This document shows, in pieces, positions 54,587 to 63,684 of a stretch of 64,000 nucleotides of DNA. The notes beneath the pieces were generated by a model. The model did no database searches and had not been told where the DNA came from. It was given only the letters and a program-made list of their open reading frames with translations. A program made the translations under genes and the position numbers. Positions within the stretch are counted from its first letter, which is position 1; each line of letters begins with the position of its first letter. Origin of the DNA: Hydrogenispora ethanolica (GTDB lineage Bacteria; Bacillota; UBA4882; UBA8346); NCBI RefSeq assembly GCF_004340685.1, contig NZ_SLUN01000008.1:93896-157895 (forward strand). Direction: 5' to 3'.

Positions 54587-55015
54587 TTGGATAAAGCAGA
54601 CGTCGCAGAATTGCTCCGGAAGAAGAAAGAAATGTATGAGATGATGTTATCGTATTTTCGGCAACAGGCCGCTTTATCGTTTATGGAGAATCCGTCCGAA
54701 TACCAATCCTTTATGGAGCGTAAATCCGAATGCATCAACGAGATTGCTAAAAATGAGATTATCCTCCAGTCCATCCTTCATGAAGATCAGGATGGGAGAT
54801 GGCGGGCCATGGTTGACTCGTGTAATAAGGAATTGCGCCAAACGATGTCGGAGATTCAAAAACTGAACGATGAGTGTCAAAATCGTTTAAAGAGAGAGAA
54901 AGCTGCGGTTCAAAAACGCCTGACTGCCATCCGGCTCGGCAAAAAAGGAATGACAGGCTACAATTCCACTCAAAATATGAATCCGGCGGGAATGTTTACG
55001 GATAAGCGGCGCTAA
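54587..55015 (+). CDS. FliT/FlgN-position helical protein
   Basis: The 142-residue, highly charged, all-helical protein has long heptad-like stretches (KKKEMYEMMLSYFRQQ, LNDECQNRLKREKAAVQKRL). It sits between fliD and fliS, where many bacteria carry fliT or another small chaperone. Sequence similarity to FliT or FlgN is not obvious to me, so the role is inferred from place and shape. TTG start after GGAGATGG. Confidence 0.6.
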   Translation: MDKADVAELLRKKKEMYEMMLSYFRQQAALSFMENPSEYQSFMERKSECINEIAKNEIILQSILHEDQDGRWRAMVDSCNKELRQTMSEIQKLNDECQNRLKREKAAVQKRLTAIRLGKKGMTGYNSTQNMNPAGMFTDKRR

Positions 55016-55054
55016 TAAGGGGTGACACTAAAATAAGGGGGAGGTTCGGCGCAT

Positions 55055-55459
55055 ATGGTACCCAACAAAGCTTATAATCTATATCGGGAAAATTCCGTCA
55101 TTAACGCGAGTCCCGGAGAGCTTACCCTGATGTTGTATAATGGGTTGATCCGCTTTATCATGCAGGCACAACATGCTATCGAAGAGAAGGATCCGGCCAA
55201 GGCCCATCACTATATCATCAAGGCGCAAGACATTGTGATGGAGTTCCGGATCACGCTCGATCATCAATATGAAATCTCGCAATCATTGGATATGCTTTAT
55301 GATTACATCCATCGCCAGCTGGTGGAGGCCAACCTGAAGAAAGACGCGTCAATTCTAGCGGAAATATTGCCGATCGTTACGGACCTACGGGATACATGGG
55401 CCCAGGCTCTGAAAAGTTTGAAACCCGTGCCGTCTCCCGGCTTGGAACAGGCGAAATAG
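55055..55459 (+). CDS. fliS: Flagellar export chaperone FliS
   Basis: The 134-residue, four-helix protein has the motif NKAYNLYRENSVINASPGELTLMLYNGLIRFI, the FliS signature. A later stretch is SLDMLYDYIHRQLVEANLKKD. FliS binds the C-terminal disordered part of flagellin and prevents early polymerisation. Length is normal. The start is preceded by AAGGGGGAGG. Confidence 0.96.
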   Translation: MVPNKAYNLYRENSVINASPGELTLMLYNGLIRFIMQAQHAIEEKDPAKAHHYIIKAQDIVMEFRITLDHQYEISQSLDMLYDYIHRQLVEANLKKDASILAEILPIVTDLRDTWAQALKSLKPVPSPGLEQAK

Positions 55460-55552
55460 CCGGTTCCAGCAATATGGCTTTGAGCTGATATTATTCCTGG
55501 AAAGTTGTTTCAAATTCTTCTAATAATTGTATCATTATTCCATTTCTTTTGT

Positions 55553-55581
55553 TTGACAACCATTTTTTACTGTGCTATAGT
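55553..55581 (+). promoter_or_regulatory. SigA promoter of the cold-shock gene
   Basis: TTGACA, a 17-bp spacer and TATAGT, near consensus. The leader is about 55 nt. Confidence 0.85.
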
Positions 55582-55641
55582 GGTAAATGTGGTTGGGCTT
55601 TTCAGGAGTACTCCACAGATTTTTTTAGGAGGAATGTGTGT

Positions 55642-55839
55642 ATGCAAGGTAAGGTCAAATGGTTTAACGCCGAGAAGGGTTTTGGTTTCATCGAGAGAGA
55701 AGGCGGCAAAGATGTGTTTGTCCATTTTTCCGCGATTCAGATGGATGGTTTTAAAACCCTTGATGAAGGCCAATTGGTTGAGTTTGATATTGTTGAGGGT
55801 GAGCGGGGACCGCAAGCGGCCAACGTCACCAGAGCATAA
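55642..55839 (+). CDS. Cold-shock domain protein
   Basis: The 65-residue single-stranded nucleic-acid binding protein has RNP1 KGFGFI and RNP2 VFVHF. It starts [18 protein letters not shown]. It probably keeps mRNA unfolded and may act in cold or stationary phase. AGGAGGAA is 7 nt before the ATG. Confidence 0.97.
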   Translation: MQGKVKWFNAEKGFGFIEREGGKDVFVHFSAIQMDGFKTLDEGQLVEFDIVEGERGPQAANVTRA

Positions 55840-55858
55840 TTTTAAAAAATGTCAAACC

Positions 55859-55886
55859 AGACTCCGGATGATACCGGAGTCTTTTT
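55859..55886 (+). terminator. Terminator of the cold-shock gene
   Basis: A perfect 9-bp stem (AGACTCCGG with CCGGAGTCT) and a 6-nt loop, then TTTT. Confidence 0.9.
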
Positions 55887-56040
55887 ATTTTATGACATGC
55901 CCATGATAGCACAGTGTGCCCCAAAATATTGGGTGGACCGATGAATTTGACAGCCAAAGTGGGTTATGCTATGATAGGTAAGATTTGGCGGAGTGGAGCG
56001 TAAGGTGCTACGGTCCGCTTTTTACAAATATGGGGGTCAT

Positions 56041-57213
56041 ATGTCAACAGTTGATTTAATCGCCACCGCCACCTTCGGGCTGGAAGCCATCGTTGCCCGC
56101 GAGGTGAAAGAGCTGGGTTATTCCGATGTACGGGTAGAGAACTCGCGGGTACTATTCAAAGCCGATCTGGAGGCCATTCCCCGTTGCAATCTCTGGTTGC
56201 GTTCCGCGGACCGGGTCTTGATCAAAGTAGGAGAATTTCAAGCCCTTACATACGAAGAATTATTCGAAGGAACCAAGGCGCTGCCATGGGCGGAATGGCT
56301 GCCGGAGGATGCGCTCTTTCCGGTGGAAGGCAAATCGGTGCATTCAAAATTGTATAGTGTCCCGGACTGCCAGGCGATTGTGAAAAAAGCTATCGTCGAA
56401 AAATTAAAGCAGCGTTATCATCAGCAATGGTTTACGGAGACCGGTCCGAAATATACCATAGAAGTCGCCTTGTTGAAAGATCGTGCCACGCTGACGATTG
56501 ATACCAGCGGCGCCGGGCTTCACAAGCGAGGCTATCGTAAATTGACGAGTCAGGCGCCGCTCAAAGAGACCCTCGCCGCGGCCATGATCAATCTGAGCTA
56601 TTGGAATCCTGACCGGGTGTTGGTCGATCCGTTTTGCGGTTCCGGGACGATCCCCATTGAAGCGGCATTGATCGGCTTGAATATTCCGCCGGGCCTGCGG
56701 CGCGATTTTGTTTCCGAGACTTGGCCGCAACTTCCGGCCGTTTTTTGGCGGAACGCCCGCGATGAGGGGAACGATTCAATCCGGCGCGATGTCAAATTGC
56801 GGATTGTCGGCACGGATATTGATGAAGCCGTTTTGAGCATGGCCCGTTATCACCGTAAACTGGCCGGCTTGGACGATCAGATTCACCTGCAGCGGATGCC
56901 CGTATCGGAGTTGCGGAATAGCAACAAATACGGCTGTTTAATTTGCAATCCACCGTACGGGGAGCGATTGGGAGAAGTCCAGCAGATCAAACGGTTATAT
57001 CAAGAACTGCGGGAAGCTGTCGCCCCGCTCGACACCTGGTCGGTGTATGTGCTGACGGCATTTCCCGACTTTGAGCAGGTCTATGGAAAAAGAGCCGACC
57101 GTAAACGCAAACTATATAACGGCCGGATCGAATGCCAGTTTTATCAATACTTCGGGCCCCGACCACCCCGGCGAGAATTGCGGGAAACCGTGATGGAGGA
57201 GTCTTTGCCTTAA
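56041..57213 (+). CDS. THUMP-domain RNA methyltransferase, RlmL-type
   Basis: The 390-residue enzyme has an N-terminal THUMP-like RNA-binding part (to about 170) and a Rossmann methyltransferase. It includes VDPFCGSGTIPIEA (motif I), GTDIDEAVLSMAR, and the N-P-P-Y-G active motif in CNPPYGERLG. The family makes N2-methylguanosine in 23S rRNA (G2445 in E. coli) or in tRNA. Length fits the single-domain form. The ATG at 56041 follows GGGGGTC. The reading frame upstream lacks a site. Confidence 0.9.
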   Translation: MSTVDLIATATFGLEAIVAREVKELGYSDVRVENSRVLFKADLEAIPRCNLWLRSADRVLIKVGEFQALTYEELFEGTKALPWAEWLPEDALFPVEGKSVHSKLYSVPDCQAIVKKAIVEKLKQRYHQQWFTETGPKYTIEVALLKDRATLTIDTSGAGLHKRGYRKLTSQAPLKETLAAAMINLSYWNPDRVLVDPFCGSGTIPIEAALIGLNIPPGLRRDFVSETWPQLPAVFWRNARDEGNDSIRRDVKLRIVGTDIDEAVLSMARYHRKLAGLDDQIHLQRMPVSELRNSNKYGCLICNPPYGERLGEVQQIKRLYQELREAVAPLDTWSVYVLTAFPDFEQVYGKRADRKRKLYNGRIECQFYQYFGPRPPRRELRETVMEESLP

Positions 57214-58328
57214 CTCTGCTGGACTTTCCGGTAAACTTCGAGCACTTGGGTTGCAATTTTCGTCCAGTTATAACGCTGGCATTGTTGCAGCCCTTTTTTT
57301 ATCAAGGATTCGCGGAGCGCAGGGCTGGTTAAAACTTGTAAGATCGCTTCCGCCAGCGCCAAAGTATCCGTCGGACTGACTGTTAAAGCCGCATCGCCGA
57401 CAACCTCCGGCAACGACGAGACATTGGAAGTGATCACCGGAGTGGCGCAAGCCATCGCTTCAATGGGCGGTAAACCGAACCCTTCATAGAAAGATGGGTA
57501 GACAAAAAGATCCGCTCCGTTATAGAAATAAGGAAGATCTTCAGTCGGCACAAATCCCGGAAAGATTACGTCATCCTGAATGCTCAGCGCTTCCGCCAAA
57601 CGTTTTAGCTTATCCAAATGCTTGCTTTCGCCGCCAAGGATCACCAGCCGCTGCTGGTCCGGGAGATCGCCGATTATTTTCGAGTACGCGTATACTAACT
57701 CAGAAACATTCTTCCGAGGGTTTAAACCTCCGACATACAGAATATAGCGGCAGCTCAAACGATACTTTTTGCGCAACCATGGCGCGGTTCTTTCCTTGGG
57801 CAGAGGTTGGTATGCAGCGGAGGGTCCGGAAGGGATGACCGCTATTTTGTCGGGATCCAGACCGAAGACGGTGATCAGATCGTTTTTGGAAGCCTCGGAG
57901 ACACTGATGATATGATCGGCCCGTTCCACAATGAAAGGCATCTCCGCCACGAAGCGTTTTAAAAAACTGGTGCGGACGAACTCCGGATAGAAATAGGGGA
58001 TGAGGTCGTGGATTGTCACGACAACCTTATATTGTCCGGGAGACGGAGTCCGAAACCCGTTCTGCGGCAAATGGAAAACCTCTGCGCCTTCCTGGTTCAG
58101 CCAAAGCGGGATTTCCACCTCTTCCCGTTGGTCTTCCCGGGGTAGCGAATAATAACTGTATTTTCTGCGGAACGGGATCAGCGTCCCGGGATCGCCTTCG
58201 GTCCAAAGAAAGGTATATTCATTTTCCCGGTCGATTTCATAAAGCTTTTCGATTAGACTGTGCGTATAATTGCCGATTCCGGTCCCATAGGACCAGCGAA
58301 TCGGCCGCGCCTCGATCGCCAGCTTCAT
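57210..58328 (-). CDS. GT4-family glycosyltransferase
   Basis: The 372-residue GT-B enzyme has an N-terminal acceptor part ([19 protein letters not shown]) and the donor part with [10 protein letters not shown] and [25 protein letters not shown], the E-x7-E motif. It probably adds a nucleotide-activated sugar (mannose-like or heptose-like) to a lipid-linked or protein glycan. ATG 58328 follows AAGGAGC. Its stop overlaps the convergent methyltransferase by 4 bp. It is the last gene of the minus-strand hddA-gmhB cluster. Confidence 0.88.
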   Translation of the reverse strand: MKLAIEARPIRWSYGTGIGNYTHSLIEKLYEIDRENEYTFLWTEGDPGTLIPFRRKYSYYSLPREDQREEVEIPLWLNQEGAEVFHLPQNGFRTPSPGQYKVVVTIHDLIPYFYPEFVRTSFLKRFVAEMPFIVERADHIISVSEASKNDLITVFGLDPDKIAVIPSGPSAAYQPLPKERTAPWLRKKYRLSCRYILYVGGLNPRKNVSELVYAYSKIIGDLPDQQRLVILGGESKHLDKLKRLAEALSIQDDVIFPGFVPTEDLPYFYNGADLFVYPSFYEGFGLPPIEAMACATPVITSNVSSLPEVVGDAALTVSPTDTLALAEAILQVLTSPALRESLIKKGLQQCQRYNWTKIATQVLEVYRKVQQS

Positions 58329-58338
58329 TCGCAGCTCC

Positions 58339-59067
58339 TTACCGCAAGTATTGCTTGTTCTTCCGCGTGCAGGACCCAATATCCTGAGGGTCGGCGATTT
58401 TGTCAACAAGCTCTTCGCCGCGAAAGGGATTATCCGGTCCGCAGCTGCTTTGAGAGATGACCCAATGGATGGCTGCAGCCAGATTGGGGGCAATATAATC
58501 AGGAAGGCTATTTTCCGCAATGTTAGCGGCTTCCTGTCGGCCATAACCGGTCAATACTAAAATGGTCTTGGTTCCGGCTTTTTTCCCCGCGACAATATCG
58601 CCCAGCTTATCGCCGATGACAAAACTCTTCGCCAGATTCACCCGGTCGTAAAGGGCTGCTTGAAACAATAAGTCCGCCTTGGGTTTCCTCCCACCGCAAT
58701 CACAACGGTAGGTGCTGATTTCCGCTTCGGGATGATGGGGGCAGTAAAGGAGCCCTCGGAAACCGATGCCGACCGCCCGGAGTTGCCGTAGCAGGTGATG
58801 ATGGATTGCCGCTAATGTTGCCTCATCGAAATGGCCATGGGCGATACCGGCTTGGTTGGTAAAAAGGTATAAGGACATTCCAATACTGGTGAGTTTCCGA
58901 AGCCCGGAAACGATTCCGGGGAGGAACTTCATATCGCTGATTCGGTGTAAATAGTGCTTCTCTTCGATAAGAGTGCCATCCCGGTCAATAAACACACCGA
59001 TCCGTTTCGAGTGGCCGGAGCGCGAATAAATTAACGGATCGGTGCAACGATGCGGGTATGGAAGCAT
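58339..59067 (-). CDS. gmhB: D-glycero-D-manno-heptose 1,7-bisphosphate 7-phosphatase (GmhB-like)
   Basis: The 242-residue HAD-IIIA phosphatase has motif I FIDRDGTLIEE, motif II LFTNQAGIAHG, the zinc-loop pattern YCPHHPEAE..CDCGGRKPK and motif IV VIGDKLGDIVAG. It removes a phosphate in nucleotide-activated heptose synthesis. A C-terminal extension of about 50 residues is longer than usual. ATG 59067 has GGCGAGG at the right distance. Confidence 0.88.
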   Translation of the reverse strand: MLPYPHRCTDPLIYSRSGHSKRIGVFIDRDGTLIEEKHYLHRISDMKFLPGIVSGLRKLTSIGMSLYLFTNQAGIAHGHFDEATLAAIHHHLLRQLRAVGIGFRGLLYCPHHPEAEISTYRCDCGGRKPKADLLFQAALYDRVNLAKSFVIGDKLGDIVAGKKAGTKTILVLTGYGRQEAANIAENSLPDYIAPNLAAAIHWVISQSSCGPDNPFRGEELVDKIADPQDIGSCTRKNKQYLR

Positions 59068-59136
59068 GATTAACCTCGCCATTCAATTCAGACATGCTGG
59101 CTTGCAGCCGCTGGAGCAGCGTAGTAAGAGCGGCCG

Positions 59137-60147
59137 TTACTGCACTTTCCAGGTTGTCAAGCCTTGACTCTCAAAGCTGAAAGGAGTGATCTGTGTCCCG
59201 ATTTTTTCGAGTTCCGCCGCAATGACATGCTTCTTATTGTAAGGACAGAAGAGTAGGAGATATCCCCCGCCGCCGGCCCCCAGGATTTTTCCGCCGAGGG
59301 CGCCTTTTTTCCGCGCGATGTGGTACAGACTGTCGATTTTTTGGTTGGAAATGGCTCCGGCGAGTTGCTTTTTTTGCACCCAAGCCTGGTGCAGCAAATC
59401 TCCGAATTGATTCAATTTGCCTTTCAGCAAGGCATTTTTCATGGCGATGGTGATGGCTTTTAATTCATCCAGAGCCTGTAGCGAACTCTCGCGCTTTTTA
59501 GAGTAATTCTCGACTTGGGTGGCGATGATATTCGCCGAAAGCCTGGTTTTCCCGGTGTAGCAGAGCAGTAAATGGTACTCCAGTTCGTTAATAATAATGG
59601 AAGAGATCCGCAAAGGATTGACGATAGTTCCGTCATTGTAGAACTCAATGAAGTTGAAGCCTCCGAAAGTCGCCGCATATTGGTCCTGTTTGCCGCCCCG
59701 GACTCCCAGATCGATCCGCTCGATTTCATATGCCAGCTCAGCCAGGTCATAATTGCTCCAAGGCAGATTCAGCCATTGCCGGAATAGGCCGAGAATGGTG
59801 ACGACCATGGTGGATGATGAACCCAGGCCGCTCCCGGGCGGAGCATCGCTGTGAAGAAACAGCGAAAACCCCTGCTTCCATCCTTCGAATTTTCTCAAGA
59901 CGGCTTTGACCAGATCCAATTGGCCGTTGAAGTCCAGCTTTTGAGATGCTAAAAACTTGGCAAACATTTCGACGTCCAGCGATTCGATCTGAATTACTTG
60001 ATCAGTGCGGGGTAACAGGGTTCCGAAACTATAACGGTTAATCGTGGTGCTTAAAACGACACCGCCTTTTTCCGAGAGATAAGGTTCGATATCGGTTCCC
60101 CCGCCTGCAAAGCTGATCCGGAGAGGAGCCCTACTACGAATCTCCAA
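59137..60147 (-). CDS. hddA: D-glycero-D-manno-heptose 7-phosphate kinase (GHMP kinase, HddA-like)
   Basis: The 336-residue GHMP kinase has the N-terminal ISFAGGGTDI and the ATP loop PPGSGLGSSST. The C-terminal GGKILGAGGGGYLLLF completes the set. This is the HddA pattern (phosphorylates C1 of heptose 7-phosphate in the GDP-D,D-heptose route), close to galactokinase-like sugar kinases. The next gene gmhB supports the heptose reading. TTG start after AAGGAGGAACC. Confidence 0.88.
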   Translation of the reverse strand: MEIRSRAPLRISFAGGGTDIEPYLSEKGGVVLSTTINRYSFGTLLPRTDQVIQIESLDVEMFAKFLASQKLDFNGQLDLVKAVLRKFEGWKQGFSLFLHSDAPPGSGLGSSSTMVVTILGLFRQWLNLPWSNYDLAELAYEIERIDLGVRGGKQDQYAATFGGFNFIEFYNDGTIVNPLRISSIIINELEYHLLLCYTGKTRLSANIIATQVENYSKKRESSLQALDELKAITIAMKNALLKGKLNQFGDLLHQAWVQKKQLAGAISNQKIDSLYHIARKKGALGGKILGAGGGGYLLLFCPYNKKHVIAAELEKIGTQITPFSFESQGLTTWKVQ

Positions 60148-60345
60148 AACGGTTCCTCCTTGAGTGCTATCATTCTATTTGCAATGGGAATGAAATATTC
60201 GATATCCGGCCGTCTGGCTCATGAACGAAACGCGGCCGTGATTTCGAATCCGCCCTGGATGGGCGCTAAAAGAGATCGATTTGATGCAACTGGCGCGAAT
60301 TTGACTGTTCGTTTCAGCTTCATTTTCTAAATATAAGGACTTAAG

Positions 60346-60354
60346 CATAGGATA
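60346..60354 (+). promoter_or_regulatory. Possible SigK-like -10 box before the coat genes
   Basis: CATAGGATA fits CATANNNTA, the -10 of mother-cell sigma factors, about 90 bp before the first coat gene. No proper -35 is visible. The remainder of 60148-60445 shows nothing else. Confidence 0.3.
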
Positions 60355-60445
60355 TTTTATGAATGGTTCTCCGGGAAGGTGCTTTGGAAACCAAAGCCTC
60401 AATCTGGGAATATAGTCTATTCAAAAGTCCCTGGGAGGTGGAACC

Positions 60446-61942
60446 TTGAAACACCAACATCCGAAGAAAGATGAGCAATTCATCGATTTTCAACAGGTGA
60501 AAAATGATTATGTTCAATGGAACCCTTTATTTCAGCGGTTAGGGCTTAAACCGCGCAAGTTTGTCCGGGATCGGGAGGCCGTTTATATTGCCACAGCCGA
60601 TGGTTGGTACCGGTTGGGTTTGACCAAGTACGATAAGGATGAGCTGAAATGGTTGCGCAATATGCTGGAATATCTGGAGGAGCGCTCTTTTAATAATTGG
60701 GCCTTAGCCTGGCAAAAGACTATCATCTGGGAGGAAAACTCCTTTTGCTACCTGCTCCAGCCCTGGCTCTTCGGGAGAGAATGTTTTAATCCCGAGGATC
60801 CGGCGGCCATTATCCGGGTGGCCGAGATTTTGGCCGAATTATACCGCAGTGGCCGGGATTACCGGGAAAGCAAAGGGATCCCGATTTATCGCGACCGTTG
60901 GAGTGTCCTTGAGATGGAATGGGAGTCCGAGCGGGAAAAATTGGACCATCTGTCCGAAGAATCATTCCATGAGAAAGAGCGGAAAGACGTGAATGATATC
61001 CGTAAAAATGCCTTGTCGGCCATGGAAGAGAGCATGATGGCTTGGCGAAGCTCGGGCATTAGTTCGATTCAAGAGCATCACAGCCAATCGGGAACGCTGG
61101 GCCACGGGAAACTGCTGGCAAAATACTTGGTCTGGAATGGCAATGATTTTAACTTAATTAACTGGGAGCACCTGTCGTTCCAGCCGCGGGTCATGGATCT
61201 GGCGACACTCATTACCGATGTCGGGCTATGGGAGCCGGATTGGATCCTCTTTTTCATTCATGAGTATTCGAAGATCCTGCCGTTCTGGCCGGAAGAATAC
61301 GAGGCGCTTTTTGCGCTGCTAAGATATCCCAAGCCGGCAATCGAGCTACTATCGCAGGATGGGGAGACCGAAGGCTATAAGAGCTTTAAAGAAGTGGTGA
61401 AAGAACTGGCGCGCAAGGAGCGTTGCCTGGCCAAGGTGCGCAAAGAACTGGGATCGCAGAAACGTTGGGCCTGGGCAAAAACGGAATCGGATCCCGACCA
61501 CGATCCGGGTAAATTCTCGATGGTGCTTTCGCCGGTTGAATCCTGGGGAGATTTTATCGGCTGGGACGATTCGCTCATCCAAGTCCAATACGATCAGAAA
61601 CTCCCCTCTGAAGTTATCGAGAGACTGACCAACCCGGATGCAGACCGGATCCTGGGGGGGAGAGACGGCAATATTGTGGACGCGACCACCGCGATCGAGA
61701 GCAGCGGTTTTGAGATTAATGAAGAACCGCCCAACATCCCGCAAGAGCAGATTGAAGTGGTCACCGAGCCCGTCCCGGAACCGGGGCCTACTCCTGTTCT
61801 AAGCGAGGATCCCCTGGCCGAGGAGCAATATCCGGACGGCCCCGCGCCAAGGGAGACTTCCCAACCCGTCAGACCCTTACAATGGTCGAGTTTTCCAAAA
61901 CCAATCAAAGAGAGGGAAAAGCTTGAAGTTGGAAGAGCTTGA
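60446..61942 (+). CDS. CotS-like spore coat protein, degenerate kinase fold
   Basis: The 498-residue protein resembles the CotS/CotI spore coat family, an APH-like (aminoglycoside-kinase) fold. Around residues 215-250, HGKLLAKYLVWNGNDFNLINWEHL aligns with the HGDxxxxN..DWE catalytic and metal regions. However, the catalytic Asp is Lys (HGK) and the metal Asp is Asn (INWE). It is therefore probably a pseudokinase. A proline/glutamate-rich tail covers about 400-498. TTG start after GGGAGGTGG. Confidence 0.75.
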   Translation: MKHQHPKKDEQFIDFQQVKNDYVQWNPLFQRLGLKPRKFVRDREAVYIATADGWYRLGLTKYDKDELKWLRNMLEYLEERSFNNWALAWQKTIIWEENSFCYLLQPWLFGRECFNPEDPAAIIRVAEILAELYRSGRDYRESKGIPIYRDRWSVLEMEWESEREKLDHLSEESFHEKERKDVNDIRKNALSAMEESMMAWRSSGISSIQEHHSQSGTLGHGKLLAKYLVWNGNDFNLINWEHLSFQPRVMDLATLITDVGLWEPDWILFFIHEYSKILPFWPEEYEALFALLRYPKPAIELLSQDGETEGYKSFKEVVKELARKERCLAKVRKELGSQKRWAWAKTESDPDHDPGKFSMVLSPVESWGDFIGWDDSLIQVQYDQKLPSEVIERLTNPDADRILGGRDGNIVDATTAIESSGFEINEEPPNIPQEQIEVVTEPVPEPGPTPVLSEDPLAEEQYPDGPAPRETSQPVRPLQWSSFPKPIKEREKLEVGRA

Positions 61943-62957
61943 ACTACTTTCAAGTCTCAAGGAATTTAATTTCGCTCCGGAGCTTTTGAGCTTTCTTCCG
62001 GAACCGATCCGGCGCTTCTCCCAGAACCAGCCGGACTGTTTTGTCCTGGAAGGCGCCGAACGGCGTTTTGGATTGTGGATGTACGCCGGTCAGGAAGAAG
62101 ACCTCCGGTGCCAGCTTGAGATATTGGATTTGTTTCATGAAGGAGGCTTTGAGGGTTTTCTATATCCGATTCAACTCGCGGATGGCAGCCGCTATGCCCA
62201 AGTCGATCCCCGTTCATGGTTTTTCGTCACCGCATGGCCAGAATTAAGGAAAGTTCGTTTTTGTGATCCGCAATCCTTGAGCGGATGGGTCGAGCTTATT
62301 GCGAAGATTCGTAAAATAGTCGCTTTCAACCGCGCCGAAATCATGAGATGGGTCCCGGAAAAAAGCAAGGGCTTAAATTTACTGGAAACCATCCAAAGCA
62401 TGATAGCCAACATCCATTCGTTCGCCTTATTAGCGAAGTATCGGATCCGTCCGACTCGATTTGACCGGCTTTTTTTGGCCCATGTCGACGATATTTTAAG
62501 TTGGGCGGAGAGGGCTTATCAAGTCCTTCGAGACAACACGTATCCCAATGGGAGGCAGGAGCCGGAGAGCAATACATTTTTGCTTCATAAATTTCTCCGG
62601 AGAAACTTCGGGAAGCGGGAAGACGGGAGTCTCATCTGTTTGAATATCAAGAAGTGGCGCTGGGATTTGGCAATCATGGACCTTGCCGAATTGCTCGTAA
62701 AGGCGGGGCGTTCCAACCAATGGCAACGCGCCTGGTATGACTCTATCATGAACGCCTATCAACGACACTTCGCCGTTACTGATTTAGAGCAGCGAATGCT
62801 TATCGGATATCTCATGTTTCCGTGGGATCTTTTCCGGGTCGCTCAGAAATATTACTTTAACCTGTCTGCATGGTCGCACTATGACTTCATTATAAAATTA
62901 GAAAGGCGGCTAGCCGTCGAAGCCAAACGGCAGGATTTTTTGAAGAGATTTCTTTAA
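61923..62957 (+). CDS. Second CotS-like spore coat protein
   Basis: The 344-residue protein overlaps the previous gene by 20 bp, so the pair is cotranscribed. The weak kinase-like fold shows at LICLNIKKWRWDLAIMDLAELLVKAG, the CotS-family counterpart of the metal region, with no catalytic aspartates. A structural coat role is likely. TTG start after GAGAGGG. Confidence 0.7.
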   Translation: MKLEELELLSSLKEFNFAPELLSFLPEPIRRFSQNQPDCFVLEGAERRFGLWMYAGQEEDLRCQLEILDLFHEGGFEGFLYPIQLADGSRYAQVDPRSWFFVTAWPELRKVRFCDPQSLSGWVELIAKIRKIVAFNRAEIMRWVPEKSKGLNLLETIQSMIANIHSFALLAKYRIRPTRFDRLFLAHVDDILSWAERAYQVLRDNTYPNGRQEPESNTFLLHKFLRRNFGKREDGSLICLNIKKWRWDLAIMDLAELLVKAGRSNQWQRAWYDSIMNAYQRHFAVTDLEQRMLIGYLMFPWDLFRVAQKYYFNLSAWSHYDFIIKLERRLAVEAKRQDFLKRFL

Positions 62958-63043
62958 TTATATACCTCCGTAATAAATCAACCTACTTCGTATTCGGTCA
63001 GTCCCAATTCTTCTTACGTCCGGTCAAGAAGTGCCCGGGGCTA

Positions 63044-63250
63044 GGCAACAGTTGCGCGAAGCCGGGCGGGAGTCGCCTCCCCTGGCGCATATGCCGCCTG
63101 CGGACAGGCAGGAATCGCCCCTGCTTGTCCGAGAGGCATTTGGGAAGGGGCAACGGTGGCCAAGTCCCGGGTGAAGGTTGCCTTTTCCGAGGCAAGGGTC
63201 GCCCCCAGAGGGGCGGCAGAGTCCCCTCCTGAGGTGGGTGCTTGTGACCT
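63044..63250 (+). repeat. 21-bp phased GC-rich tandem array, copy 4
   Basis: A G/C-rich palindromic core (GGCRRSRGTYGCC) starts at 63044, 63065, 63107, 63149, 63170, 63191 and 63212, all on one 21-bp grid; grid points 63086 and 63128 carry diverged units. The unit sequence is unrelated to the other three arrays. No gene is supported in 62958-63440. Confidence 0.75.
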
Positions 63251-63440
63251 AACTCTCAACGAATATCGAATCCGTGGTAGCATTACATTGGAGCATTTTG
63301 GTTCAATTCACTGATGGCCAAGTTCCACGGGTTATATCAGAGAAATTTTTGAAAAACATATTGATAAACTAAAGCACCTGTGTTAATATAATAAAGCTGT
63401 CACGGACCGATACCCAGCTGGTGAATGAATAAAAAACTTC

Positions 63441-63470
63441 TTGACAAGCTGCTACGGAATGTGATAACAT
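63441..63470 (+). promoter_or_regulatory. rRNA operon promoter
   Basis: TTGACA, an 18-bp spacer and TAACAT, about 215 bp before 16S. A possible second promoter lies at 63361-63392 (TTGATA..TATAAT, long 20-bp spacer). The leader CTTGAAAACTGAACAG (63512-63527) resembles the conserved rRNA leader/boxA region of Bacillota. Confidence 0.8.
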
Positions 63471-63684
63471 ATAAAAGTCGCGGTTGAAACGGCCGCGACG
63501 GACCTGAACCTTGAAAACTGAACAGTAGAAAAAGAGAAATGACTGGATGAGGTTATTTTTCGAATTAGTAGGGAATGGATTAACACCATTCCGTACCAAA
63601 AGCCAGAATGAAAACAAGAGCCAATCAAGCTCTGACGAATTAGAATTCAACTGAACCGGGTAACCGGAACAGCAGAACCAATAA

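Noticed and set aside
62998..63283. Minus-strand frames across the GC-rich array
   Set aside because: They arise from the 21-bp grid and high GC; no start signals.
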